Assembly: GCA_016765335.1 (NCBI GenBank)
Contig: JAESQE010000570.1
Location: forward strand, 1-7,800
Source: Planctomycetaceae bacterium
GTDB taxonomy: Bacteria > Planctomycetota > Planctomycetia > Planctomycetales > Planctomycetaceae
DNA: 7,800 nucleotides
Direction of reading: 5' to 3'
In this document: piece after piece, positions 1 through 6,790 of the stretch
How positions within the stretch are numbered: the stretch's first letter is position 1
Layout: each line of letters opens with the position of its first letter
The notes under the pieces: generated by a model
Seen by the model: only the letters and a program-made list of their open reading frames with translations
Told to the model about the DNA's origin: nothing
The model's database searches: none
Made by a program: the position numbers and the translations under genes

Positions 1-104
1 ACGGAGTCAAGACGAATCGCCTCGGGTGCCTGCGGCACTCACACGACCCTGAACGGGATCGTATGAGCTCCCCGGAGTTGATGGAGGAATTGGAAACGCG
101 ATAG
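1..104 (+). other. GC-rich edge fragment, possible 3' end of an unidentified gene
   Basis: The first 100 bases hold 60 G+C, against 46 in bases 121-220, so composition changes near this edge. A frame open from the left edge (codons from base 3) runs to a TAG at 102-104 and ends MSSPELMEELETR. A second open frame exists on the minus strand, so coding is not secure. A perfect hairpin, GTGCC-TGC-GGCAC, lies at 25-37. I do not recognise the peptide. It could be the tail of a neighbouring or mobile-element gene, or a non-coding repeat; the evidence does not separate these. Confidence 0.2.
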
Positions 105-144
105 AAAGTGAAGTTGTCGCACGGGCATTCGTGGAAATCTCGTC

Positions 145-816
145 TTACATGACAGCCAATAAAATTGCGAGGTAATGGCAGGTGCTGCCTGCTATTACTA
201 ATGTATGCCACATTGCATGGAAGTACCGAGCGTACCAATCGAATGTCAAAAAGAGCGTCCCCAGAGAATAACAAATTCCACCTACAACGATCCAAATGAT
301 CATTTCAAACGGAGCAGAATCGATAAGTGTTTTCAATGCAATCATGGGCATACATCCGAGAACACCAAACGATAACATGGCAAACGGTGTCAGGTTACGC
401 ATTTTAATGACAAGCAAAACACCTAGAATTGCCAGTACCCACATTGTCAAAATCAGGACCGGCCACCATTGATGCCTAAGAAAAACCACTGCAACGGGCG
501 TGAACGATCCGGCAATCAGTAGGTAAATAAAGGCCTGATCCAAGCTGCGAAAGAACCGGCGCCAAGCAAAGTCAAAAAACATGTGCGATAACATCGATGC
601 TGCATACAGCCCCACAAGAGAACAACAGTAGATGCTACAAGCGACAATGTTAATCGTCTGCTGAGTTTTGATGACCATCGTCATCAGCACAGCCGAACCA
701 ACTAAACTCAGAATAAAGCCCAAGCCGTGGGTGATGAGATTAGCGTACTCATCCACCGGCCTGTGTTCGGCTGGCCTCTGCGTCGAGATGTCATCAGACT
801 CATCCACCATATCCAT
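145..816 (-). CDS. trhA: Hemolysin III / TrhA family (PAQR superfamily) seven-helix membrane protein
   Basis: A 223-residue inner-membrane protein of normal length for the bacterial HlyIII/TrhA family, relatives of adiponectin receptors; bacterial members are linked to membrane-fluidity homeostasis rather than proven haemolysis. Seven hydrophobic segments can be traced between about residues 30 and 222. Family signatures visible: EYANLITHGLG at 23-33; the SxxxH pair Ser74/His78; Asp93 in SLDQAFIYLLIAGSFTP; and HxxxH at His200/His204 in FHAMWHT. By analogy with PAQR proteins, His78, Asp93, His200 and His204 would form the metal site. The start is the first of two close ATGs (816 and 810). An AGGCGGG sequence about 5 nt upstream is a weak ribosome-binding site. 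A polar stretch of about 20 residues precedes the first helix, as expected for a cytoplasmic N-terminus. The gene is monocistronic within the window and diverges from the PSCyt/PSD1 unit. Family assignment is secure; the physiological role is inferred. Confidence 0.93.
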   Translation of the reverse strand: MDMVDESDDISTQRPAEHRPVDEYANLITHGLGFILSLVGSAVLMTMVIKTQQTINIVACSIYCCSLVGLYAASMLSHMFFDFAWRRFFRSLDQAFIYLLIAGSFTPVAVVFLRHQWWPVLILTMWVLAILGVLLVIKMRNLTPFAMLSFGVLGCMPMIALKTLIDSAPFEMIIWIVVGGICYSLGTLFLTFDWYARYFHAMWHTLVIAGSTCHYLAILLAVM

Positions 817-889
817 AATACCCGCCTACGAACACCTGTGACCACAAAGCATCGCAAGCCTCAAGACCTACTGGCTGTAGTTCCTGTTG

Positions 890-918
890 ATATTATCCCA
901 CAGCCGATTACGTGGCAA
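890..918 (-). promoter_or_regulatory. Candidate sigma-70-type promoter for the TrhA gene
   Basis: On the minus strand TTGCCA (918-913, 5 of 6 to the -35 consensus) is followed after 15 nt by GATAAT (897-892, 5 of 6), or after 17 nt by TAATAT (895-890, 4 of 6). Transcription would start near 883, giving a leader of about 65-70 nt. This is a match by eye only. A small inverted repeat, GGCTGT (873-878) with ACAGCC (900-905), overlaps the -10 area and could be an operator or leader hairpin. Confidence 0.33.
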
Positions 919-1211
919 CGTGAATTTAAGGAACCTCTATTTATCCAAAGGGGTACAGACATTCTGTGTCTATTTCGTTTGAGCATGTCTTAAATATAAG
1001 GCAGACAAGAATATCTACCCTCCCCTCGCAATGTTTTTTGAATTAATTGAGGTTCCCCTTATTATGAATCCACAAGATCGAAACAACAACGAACCCCATC
1101 CCTTGGGTGCAACAGAGGCACACAAAAGTCAAAAAGCACAAGCAACCTGCAAATCAGCCGGTAATTGTGGCATCATAACGGCAATATGACAGCGAAAATG
1201 GTGGAGAAGCA

Positions 1212-1239
1212 TTGCATTACAGTATAAATATTCTTTAAT
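1212..1239 (+). promoter_or_regulatory. Weak candidate promoter for the PSCyt/PSD1-DUF1501 unit
   Basis: TTGCAT (1212-1217, 3 of 6 to consensus) and TTTAAT (1234-1239, 5 of 6) are separated by 16 nt in an AT-rich patch about 170 nt before the start codon. The match is poor at important positions, so this is only the best candidate I could find upstream of 1409. Confidence 0.18.
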
Positions 1240-1396
1240 CTATAGGAGTTGTGGTCTATTATTTAGCGAGAATGTTTTAGCCCAGTTTCTACTAATTAAA
1301 TCGGTTATTGATTACTGGCGAACTTTCCGCCCCCAGGGTGACCACAGAAAATTCCCCTGCAAAGTCCCACCCTACTTTTAATGCTTAGAATTCTAC

Positions 1397-1400
1397 GGAG
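1397..1400 (+). promoter_or_regulatory. Ribosome-binding site deciding the start at 1409
   Basis: GGAG lies 8 nt before the ATG at 1409. It supports that codon, which also places a signal peptide immediately at the N-terminus. The other genes in the window have weaker or no such site. Confidence 0.6.
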
Positions 1401-1408
1401 ATACCGGA

Positions 1409-4400
1409 ATGACAATCCGTTATTCAAAGAAATACACCCTGTTGAGTCTCGTGATAGCCGGGATTTCTTACTGTGCCACTTCGGGATTTGCCGACGAGAT
1501 TTCACCAGCAGGTCTTGAGTTTTTCGAAAAGAAAATTCGTCCGGTTTTGGTTTCCCATTGTTATGAGTGCCACTCGCAGGAATCTAAGAACCTCAAAGGT
1601 AGCTTACTGCTTGATTCGAAAGCAGGCCTGCTTAAAGGAGGAGATTCTGGTGCTGCGATTGTTGCACACAAACCGGAACAAAGCCTGCTGCTCGAAACAT
1701 TACATTACGGCGATGACACTTCGCAGATGCCACCAAAGGGAAAACTTCCTGCCCAGATCATCAAAAACTTTGAACTTTGGATTCAAATGGGCGCACCAGA
1801 TCCGCGTACCGAAGTGAATCAACCGGCTGAAAAGATCGCAATCGATTTTGAAGCTCGCCGAAAATTCTGGTCATTCCAATTGCCACAAGCGAAAGTTGCT
1901 CCAGCTGTCACAGAACAGCAATGGGTGAAGAATCCTATCGATGCATTTATTCTTGCAAAATTGGAAGCCCAGGGTTTAGAGCATGCAGATGCTGCCCAAA
2001 AGAACGAGTTGATACGACGGGCAACTTTCGATTTAACCGGCTTGCCTGCTACGCGAGAAGAAGTTTCGAACTATTTACAGGACGATTCTGCTGACGCATT
2101 TGCGACAGTTGTTTCGCGATTGCTGAACTCACCTCATTATGGCGAACACTGGGGGCGTCATTGGCTTGATGTCGCTCGATATGCTGAAGACAACACAAAT
2201 ATGGGGCCGCACAATGGGCCGTTTCCTAATGCGTATCGCTATCGTGATTGGGTTGTCCAGGCGATTAATGACGATGTGCCTTACAATGAATTTATCATCA
2301 GGCAGCTAGCGACCGATTTCCTAACAGAAACAGGGCCTGAAGATTACCCAGCCCTTGGATACATGGGGCTAGGCCCTTCCTATCACAAGGAAGTCGCGTT
2401 AGCTCAGGTGGTGCTTGAGAACCGTTACGCAGATGACTGGGAAGACCGGGTTGATTCTCTGTGTCGTGGGTTATTAGGTTTGACGATGGCCTGTGCTCGC
2501 TGTCACGATCATAAATACGATCCACTAACAACCAAAGATTATTACAGAATTGCAGGGGTATTTGCTTCGGTAAGGCAAACAACACGACCTGTAATATCTG
2601 ATGAAGAAGTCGCAAAAACACAGCCTGCACGCGACAAAGTCAAAGCGATCGAAGAAGCAAATAAAAAGTTGACCACGCAAATTAGCGCAACAGCCAAGCA
2701 GCTCAAAGAATTGAATACCCAACAGAAAAAACAGGTTGCCGATAAGAAAACAGAAGAAGCAACGACTCCGAAATCTGAGCAAAAACCAAATGAACTCAGT
2801 ACGCAAATCGAGCAAACGAAAACAAACATCGAAAAGAAAAAAAAGAACACTGCTCAGTGGAAGAAGCAAGTTGAACAGAACAAAGCCGCGATTGCTTTGA
2901 TCAAAAAAGAAACTCCTGGCTTCGTGCTTCCTGTGGCGGATGCGTTAACTGAAGAGCAGATACGTGTTGAAGAAATCACCAAGGAGAAAATGAAAATTGC
3001 CTATTACCCAGACAAGCCACGCAACTTGAATGTTTTCATTCGTGGTGACGCTGGGAATTTAGGCTCGCTTGTTCCTCGTGGATATATCGAAATCCTATCT
3101 GGCGATGCACCGATTCAATTCCAACAGGGCAGCGGACGGTTGGAACTAGCCAAGCTGATTGCGAGCGACAAGAATCCATTAACTGCACGCGTGATGGTGA
3201 ATCGTATTTGGATGCAACATTTTGGAACCGGTCTCGTTTCGACCCCCAGCAATTTTGGAGAAGCAGGTGCTAAGCCTTCGCATCCACAATTACTTGATGA
3301 TCTTGCGGTTCGGTTTATGAAAAATGGCTGGTCGATGAAGTGGTTGCATCGTGAAATCATGCACTCAGCGACCTATCAACAGTCTTCACAAAATAAGAAC
3401 TCCATTGATAAGCAAACAATTGACCCCAACAACCGATTGTTATCGCATTTCAATCGTCGGCGATTAAGTGCAGAAGCTTTTCGTGATTCCTTACTGGCAG
3501 TTTCCAATCAACTGGATCGAACAATGGCTGGTCCCTCGGGGAATGTCGATGATGCCAAATTCAGTAGACGTGCAATATACAGCAAAGTTTCCAGACATGA
3601 ATTAAGCATTTTCCTGCAAGCCTATGATTTCCCTGATCCAGCGATTCATGCCGCTCAACGGACGAGTACCACCACCCCGTTGCAGCAACTGTTTGTGATG
3701 AACTCTGAATTCCTGCAAAACCAGGCCATGACATTTGCCAGTCAATATGCCAAACTTCCCATGACAGAGAAAATTGACACCGTCTACGAAACTCTGTTTT
3801 CGCGAAAACCAACGGACGCCGAGCGATTAATCGCTACATCTTACCTCCAGAAAACAAATCAAAGCGAGCAGCTCGATTCGCCTAAGACACCAGCCGTTGC
3901 GCCAACATTTTCTGGCAAACGTATCCGAACCGAAGTCAAAGATTTAGGGGCAGTTTATTCGGTTGAAATATGGATTCGTAATACGATGCCGAATAACAAA
4001 CGACCAATCACCGGCTATTTCTTTTCCCGCGGCCTCGACAATTTAAAAACTGATTCAGGAGATCATCTGGGGATTTCAGGGACACACAAAAACGGGCCTG
4101 CCGGTCGATTATTGTTCTTCAATGGAGCCAAACAACAACAGTCATTTACTGGCAAAACAACAATCCAACCTAACACATGGAATCATGTGGTTTTCGTACG
4201 TAAAGAAGACACAATTGAATTGTACTTAAACGGCAACCCAACACCTGAAATTTCGGCAAAGGCAAACATTGGCTACGAGATGGATACATCACTGGCTTTT
4301 CTGGGCGGGCGTAACGATAACTTTGCCAACTTCGAGGGTCAAATTGATGCAGTTTCAATCTATAATCGAGAATTACGAACCGAAGAGTTTTCAGCTCATT

Positions 4401-4654
4401 ACAAATCGGCTAATGCAGGCCCAGACACATTCAACGTTTCTGCTTACCGGAACGCGGTGTTAAGTTCCAAGCCGACTTCGCTGTGGGTGCTCAGTAATGA
4501 CAATCCTCAATCCAGCCTTGCAACAGACAGCAGCTCAAATAATTTCCATGGTAGTTACGAAGAACGTTCTAATAAAAAAATGCTTCTAAGCACCCGCTGG
4601 CAAAAGTATTGCCATGCGTTGCTTAGTAGTAATGAAATGATTTTCATCGACTAA
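1409..4654 (+). CDS. Secreted PSCyt1-DUF1549-DUF1553 (PSD1) protein with inserted LamG-like module
   Basis: A 1081-residue exported protein. A signal peptide covers about residues 1-28 (likely cut GFA|D). PSCyt1 planctomycete cytochrome c domain: about 36-133, with haem motif CYECH at 51-55 and possible axial Met107 in QMPPK. PSCyt2/DUF1549: about 172-395, including a second haem-type motif CARCH at 362-366 followed by DHKYDP. A Lys/Gln-rich coiled coil spans about 405-500. PSD1/DUF1553: about 555-815, with the typical NPLTARVMVNRIW and RLSAEAFRDSLLAVS stretches. A LamG/concanavalin-like beta module occupies about 829-1000, and a further LamG-start-like piece 1013-1050. The last 20 residues (WQKYCHALLSSNEMIFID, 1064-1081) look like the normal end of PSD1. 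The family is characteristic of planctomycetes and usually sits beside a DUF1501 gene, as here (18-bp gap, same strand, probably one transcript). The biochemical role is unknown; haem binding and glycan binding are inferences from motifs. Cys22 is not in a good lipobox, since Tyr precedes it, so a soluble or periplasmic protein is more likely than a lipoprotein. Confidence 0.95.
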   Translation: MTIRYSKKYTLLSLVIAGISYCATSGFADEISPAGLEFFEKKIRPVLVSHCYECHSQESKNLKGSLLLDSKAGLLKGGDSGAAIVAHKPEQSLLLETLHYGDDTSQMPPKGKLPAQIIKNFELWIQMGAPDPRTEVNQPAEKIAIDFEARRKFWSFQLPQAKVAPAVTEQQWVKNPIDAFILAKLEAQGLEHADAAQKNELIRRATFDLTGLPATREEVSNYLQDDSADAFATVVSRLLNSPHYGEHWGRHWLDVARYAEDNTNMGPHNGPFPNAYRYRDWVVQAINDDVPYNEFIIRQLATDFLTETGPEDYPALGYMGLGPSYHKEVALAQVVLENRYADDWEDRVDSLCRGLLGLTMACARCHDHKYDPLTTKDYYRIAGVFASVRQTTRPVISDEEVAKTQPARDKVKAIEEANKKLTTQISATAKQLKELNTQQKKQVADKKTEEATTPKSEQKPNELSTQIEQTKTNIEKKKKNTAQWKKQVEQNKAAIALIKKETPGFVLPVADALTEEQIRVEEITKEKMKIAYYPDKPRNLNVFIRGDAGNLGSLVPRGYIEILSGDAPIQFQQGSGRLELAKLIASDKNPLTARVMVNRIWMQHFGTGLVSTPSNFGEAGAKPSHPQLLDDLAVRFMKNGWSMKWLHREIMHSATYQQSSQNKNSIDKQTIDPNNRLLSHFNRRRLSAEAFRDSLLAVSNQLDRTMAGPSGNVDDAKFSRRAIYSKVSRHELSIFLQAYDFPDPAIHAAQRTSTTTPLQQLFVMNSEFLQNQAMTFASQYAKLPMTEKIDTVYETLFSRKPTDAERLIATSYLQKTNQSEQLDSPKTPAVAPTFSGKRIRTEVKDLGAVYSVEIWIRNTMPNNKRPITGYFFSRGLDNLKTDSGDHLGISGTHKNGPAGRLLFFNGAKQQQSFTGKTTIQPNTWNHVVFVRKEDTIELYLNGNPTPEISAKANIGYEMDTSLAFLGGRNDNFANFEGQIDAVSIYNRELRTEEFSAHYKSANAGPDTFNVSAYRNAVLSSKPTSLWVLSNDNPQSSLATDSSSNNFHGSYEERSNKKMLLSTRWQKYCHALLSSNEMIFID

Positions 4655-4672
4655 TTTATATGTGATCCAATT

Positions 4673-6070
4673 ATGAATATTTCAGTAGCAGATCAAGAAT
4701 TATCCCGCCGACAAATGTTAAAAACTGTCGGCGGTGGCTTTGGCATGTTGAGTCTTGCCGGGATGATGGGCGCAGAGAATCTACTCGCTGCCAAAATTCC
4801 CCAAGCACAAAAACAGATACCACATTTCATGCCACGAGCCAAGCGTGTGATCTTTCTGTTTATGAGTGGCGGCCCCTCCCAGATTGATACATTTGACCCA
4901 AAACCAATTTTGGAGAGATATGCCGGGCAGCGACCAGATGCTGCGGACATCAGAACGGCATCAAAAACCGCAGGCTTGCTCCCCTCTCAAGTGAAGTTTG
5001 TGCGATCAGGGAAATCAGGCATTCCAGTTTCTGAGCACCTGTCGCATATCGCGCAGCATGTTGATGACATGGCGATTATTCGCTCGATGCATACAGATTT
5101 TCCCAATCATGCACCTGCTCTATGCATGATGAATTTGGGGACTCTCACGCCAACTCGTCCAAGTTTAGGCTCCTGGTTATCTTATGGATTGGGGACGGAG
5201 AATAATAATTTACCCAGCTTTATTGCACTGTGTCCGGGAAAACCAGTTGTTGGACCCAAGCTGTGGGGATCTGCTTTTCTTCCGGGACGATTTCAGGCAA
5301 CGCATATCAACAACAGCGATATGACACCGGAGAAAATGATTCCGAATTTGAAGAATCATGTTATGAATCCGAAAGAACAACGTGAGCATCTGGATCTGAT
5401 TCAAGCGTTGAACAAAGAGCATCTCAAATTACGAAACGCCGACGATGCATTGCAAGCCCGAATCAAATCAATGGAACTCGCTTTTCGCATGCAATTTGCT
5501 GCAACAGATGCGTTTGATATCGAACAGGAATCTAAGCAAACTCAACAAGCGTATGGAGACAGCCAGTTTTCTAAATCTTGTTTATTGGCACGTCGTCTCA
5601 GCGAACGTGGTGTCAGATTTGTGCAAATCTATTACGGCAATCGCCAACCGTGGGATACTCATAGCAATCATAACAAAACGAATGAAACTCTTTGCAAAGA
5701 TATAGACCGTCCGATTGCTCAGCTTCTGAACGATCTGAAAATGAGAGGGCTGCTTGAAGAAACTCTTGTTGTCTGGGGAGGGGAATTTGGTAGAACGCCG
5801 ACATCTCAGAATGGTGATGGTCGAGATCACAATCCATTTGGATTTTGCATGTGGCTCGCCGGGGGTGGTATCAAAGGTGGCACAATACATGGAGCCTCTG
5901 ATGAATTTGGGTTCAAAGCCATGGAAGATAAAGTTCATGTTCACGATTTACACGCCACGATTTTACATCAAATGGGGATCAATCATGAACAACTCACCTA
6001 CCATTATTCCGGACGAGATTTCCGCCTGACCGATGTTGAAGGAAAAGTCGTCCACAACATAATTGCCTGA
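4673..6070 (+). CDS. DUF1501 family protein with Tat-type signal (alkaline phosphatase/sulfatase-like fold)
   Basis: A 465-residue protein, full length for DUF1501. The N-terminus has a twin-arginine motif, SRRQMLK at 11-17, then a glycine-rich hydrophobic stretch to about residue 40, implying folded export by the Tat pathway. The DUF1501 domain follows from about residue 55 to the end. Visible signatures are FLFMSGGPSQIDTFDPKP (61-78), FPNHAP (143-148), WDTHSNH (327-333), VVWGGEFGRTP (366-376), RDHNP (384-388) and HVHDLHATI (422-430). Asp72, Asp328, His330, Glu371, His386 and the 422-427 His/Asp cluster are candidate metal ligands by analogy with the alkaline-phosphatase superfamily, but no substrate is established. 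It begins 18 bp after the PSCyt/PSD1 gene without a clear Shine-Dalgarno site, the standard pairing, and probably shares its transcript. No truncation or frameshift is seen. Confidence 0.94.
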   Translation: MNISVADQELSRRQMLKTVGGGFGMLSLAGMMGAENLLAAKIPQAQKQIPHFMPRAKRVIFLFMSGGPSQIDTFDPKPILERYAGQRPDAADIRTASKTAGLLPSQVKFVRSGKSGIPVSEHLSHIAQHVDDMAIIRSMHTDFPNHAPALCMMNLGTLTPTRPSLGSWLSYGLGTENNNLPSFIALCPGKPVVGPKLWGSAFLPGRFQATHINNSDMTPEKMIPNLKNHVMNPKEQREHLDLIQALNKEHLKLRNADDALQARIKSMELAFRMQFAATDAFDIEQESKQTQQAYGDSQFSKSCLLARRLSERGVRFVQIYYGNRQPWDTHSNHNKTNETLCKDIDRPIAQLLNDLKMRGLLEETLVVWGGEFGRTPTSQNGDGRDHNPFGFCMWLAGGGIKGGTIHGASDEFGFKAMEDKVHVHDLHATILHQMGINHEQLTYHYSGRDFRLTDVEGKVVHNIIA

Positions 6071-6274
6071 TCCTCAGTCCTCCCTGCAATCAGGGTCTCC
6101 CTACCACCTACTCTCGCAATGGTATACAGTCCACTGGTCAGATTCATCTCAATTGTGCACAAACAAGACAAGACCAGTCGAATCTGATAAGATCATGATT
6201 CTCAAAATGGGCTGTTCTAGCCCTGCGTATTATCGAAGTCATCACTTCAGCAACAGCATTATGTTTAGAAGATT
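6071..6274. promoter_or_regulatory. Spacer with several inverted repeats, likely end of one unit and promoter of the next
   Basis: A hairpin CCCTG-CAAT-CAGGG (6082-6095) lies 12 nt after the DUF1501 stop, but no T-run follows, so it is a doubtful terminator. A second hairpin, GAAGT-CATC-ACTTC (6235-6248), lies about 35 nt before the exbD start. A weak promoter candidate is AAGACA (6165-6170), 17 nt, then TAAGAT (6188-6193), each 4 of 6 to consensus. A 74-codon frame crosses the spacer (6063-6287) but resembles no protein family and overlaps both neighbours, so I do not call it. Confidence 0.4.
6133..6178. repeat. Inverted repeat around a 10-bp palindrome upstream of exbD
   Basis: ACTGGTC at 6133-6139 is the exact reverse complement of GACCAGT at 6172-6178. 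The perfect palindrome TTGTGCACAA (6153-6162) sits almost at the centre. A second complementary pair, AGATTC (6140-6145) and GAATCT (6180-6185), lies beside the arms in non-nested order, so the two pairings could compete or form a pseudoknot. This could be a dyad operator or a leader structure; neither is demonstrated. Confidence 0.35.
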
Positions 6275-6283
6275 GTGTCAATT

Positions 6284-6721
6284 ATGAAACAAGGAATGTT
6301 CGACACAGGATCGACCCGAAAACAACGCTACGATTCCGATGCCGACTTAGATATTACTCCGATGATCGACGTCACTTTTTTGCTACTGATCTTTTTCATG
6401 GTCACATCAACAATGCAGTCCACGCCGGAAATTGATTTGCCGTTAGCCCAACACGGAGCCGGCATTAATAAATCTGAACAGGTGACTGTTTCTGTAATCG
6501 ATCTCAATGGTATCCCAGTGCTAACGGCTGGAGACCCTTCTGCTCCTGAAATGGATATGGATGAAATTCTGGAATATGTCCGAGTCGAAATTGATGCAGG
6601 TAAGTCAGGAATTTTAGTCAAAGCCAGCGGAAGTATTCCAACAGGATACATCAAACAGCTTACACAAAAGTTGCAGTCCGTTGGCGAAGTCCGTTTTTAT
6701 TATGCAGTCAGCGAAAAATAA
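6284..6721 (+). CDS. exbD: ExbD/TolR family biopolymer transport protein
   Basis: A 145-residue single-pass inner-membrane protein of typical ExbD/TolR size. Residues 1-23 are cytoplasmic and charged. The transmembrane helix carries the family signature LDITPMIDVTFLLLIFFMV (22-40), in which Asp29 corresponds to the proton-coupling aspartate of ExbD. The remainder is the periplasmic domain, probably acting at the cell wall. Such proteins work with a pentameric ExbB/TolQ/MotA-type stator that uses proton flow to drive a partner in the envelope. No stator gene is present in the window. The ATG at 6284 was preferred; an in-frame GTG at 6275 would add three residues, and an ATG at 6305 is also in frame. 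The next gene, another ExbD, starts 69 bp downstream on the same strand, so co-transcription is likely. ExbD and TolR cannot be separated from sequence alone. Confidence 0.9.
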   Translation: MKQGMFDTGSTRKQRYDSDADLDITPMIDVTFLLLIFFMVTSTMQSTPEIDLPLAQHGAGINKSEQVTVSVIDLNGIPVLTAGDPSAPEMDMDEILEYVRVEIDAGKSGILVKASGSIPTGYIKQLTQKLQSVGEVRFYYAVSEK

Positions 6722-6790
6722 AAAGATCCTTAATTCAATTTATAAAGTTTCAATTTCCATTCTCTACCTTCAGTAGATTTCATCGTTATA

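Larger units (their letters stand above)
817..1408. other. Divergent intergenic spacer without a convincing gene
   Basis: These 592 bases separate the start of the TrhA gene from the start of the PSCyt/PSD1 gene, so both promoters should lie here. An 88-codon plus-strand frame (727-993) overlaps the TrhA start antisense and has low-complexity, non-family sequence. A 52-codon frame at 1031-1189 begins MFFELIEVPL, with no ribosome-binding site and no recognisable fold. I call neither a gene. No tRNA, terminator with a T-tract, or long repeat was seen. Confidence 0.6.

Noticed and set aside
727..993. 88-codon plus-strand frame overlapping the TrhA start
   Set aside because: It is antisense to a strongly supported gene at its beginning, has no family-like features, and covers the region where the TrhA promoter should be.
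1031..1189. 52-codon frame in the divergent spacer, beginning MFFELIEVPL
   Set aside because: There is no ribosome-binding site, and composition is polar and low in structure. Chance frames of this length are common in AT-rich spacers.
2525..2869. Minus-strand frames rich in Phe, Leu and Cys opposite the coiled coil, looking like a membrane protein
   Set aside because: This is the expected antisense image of a Lys/Glu-rich coding stretch (AAA/GAA read as TTT/TTC), not a gene.
6082..6095. Hairpin after the DUF1501 stop as a rho-independent terminator
   Set aside because: The stem is only 5 bp and no run of T follows, so I list it only as a weak hairpin in the spacer.
6063..6287. 74-codon frame bridging DUF1501 and exbD
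   Set aside because: It overlaps both neighbours, its peptide is Ser/Gln-rich without any motif, and the spacer is better explained by regulatory repeats.
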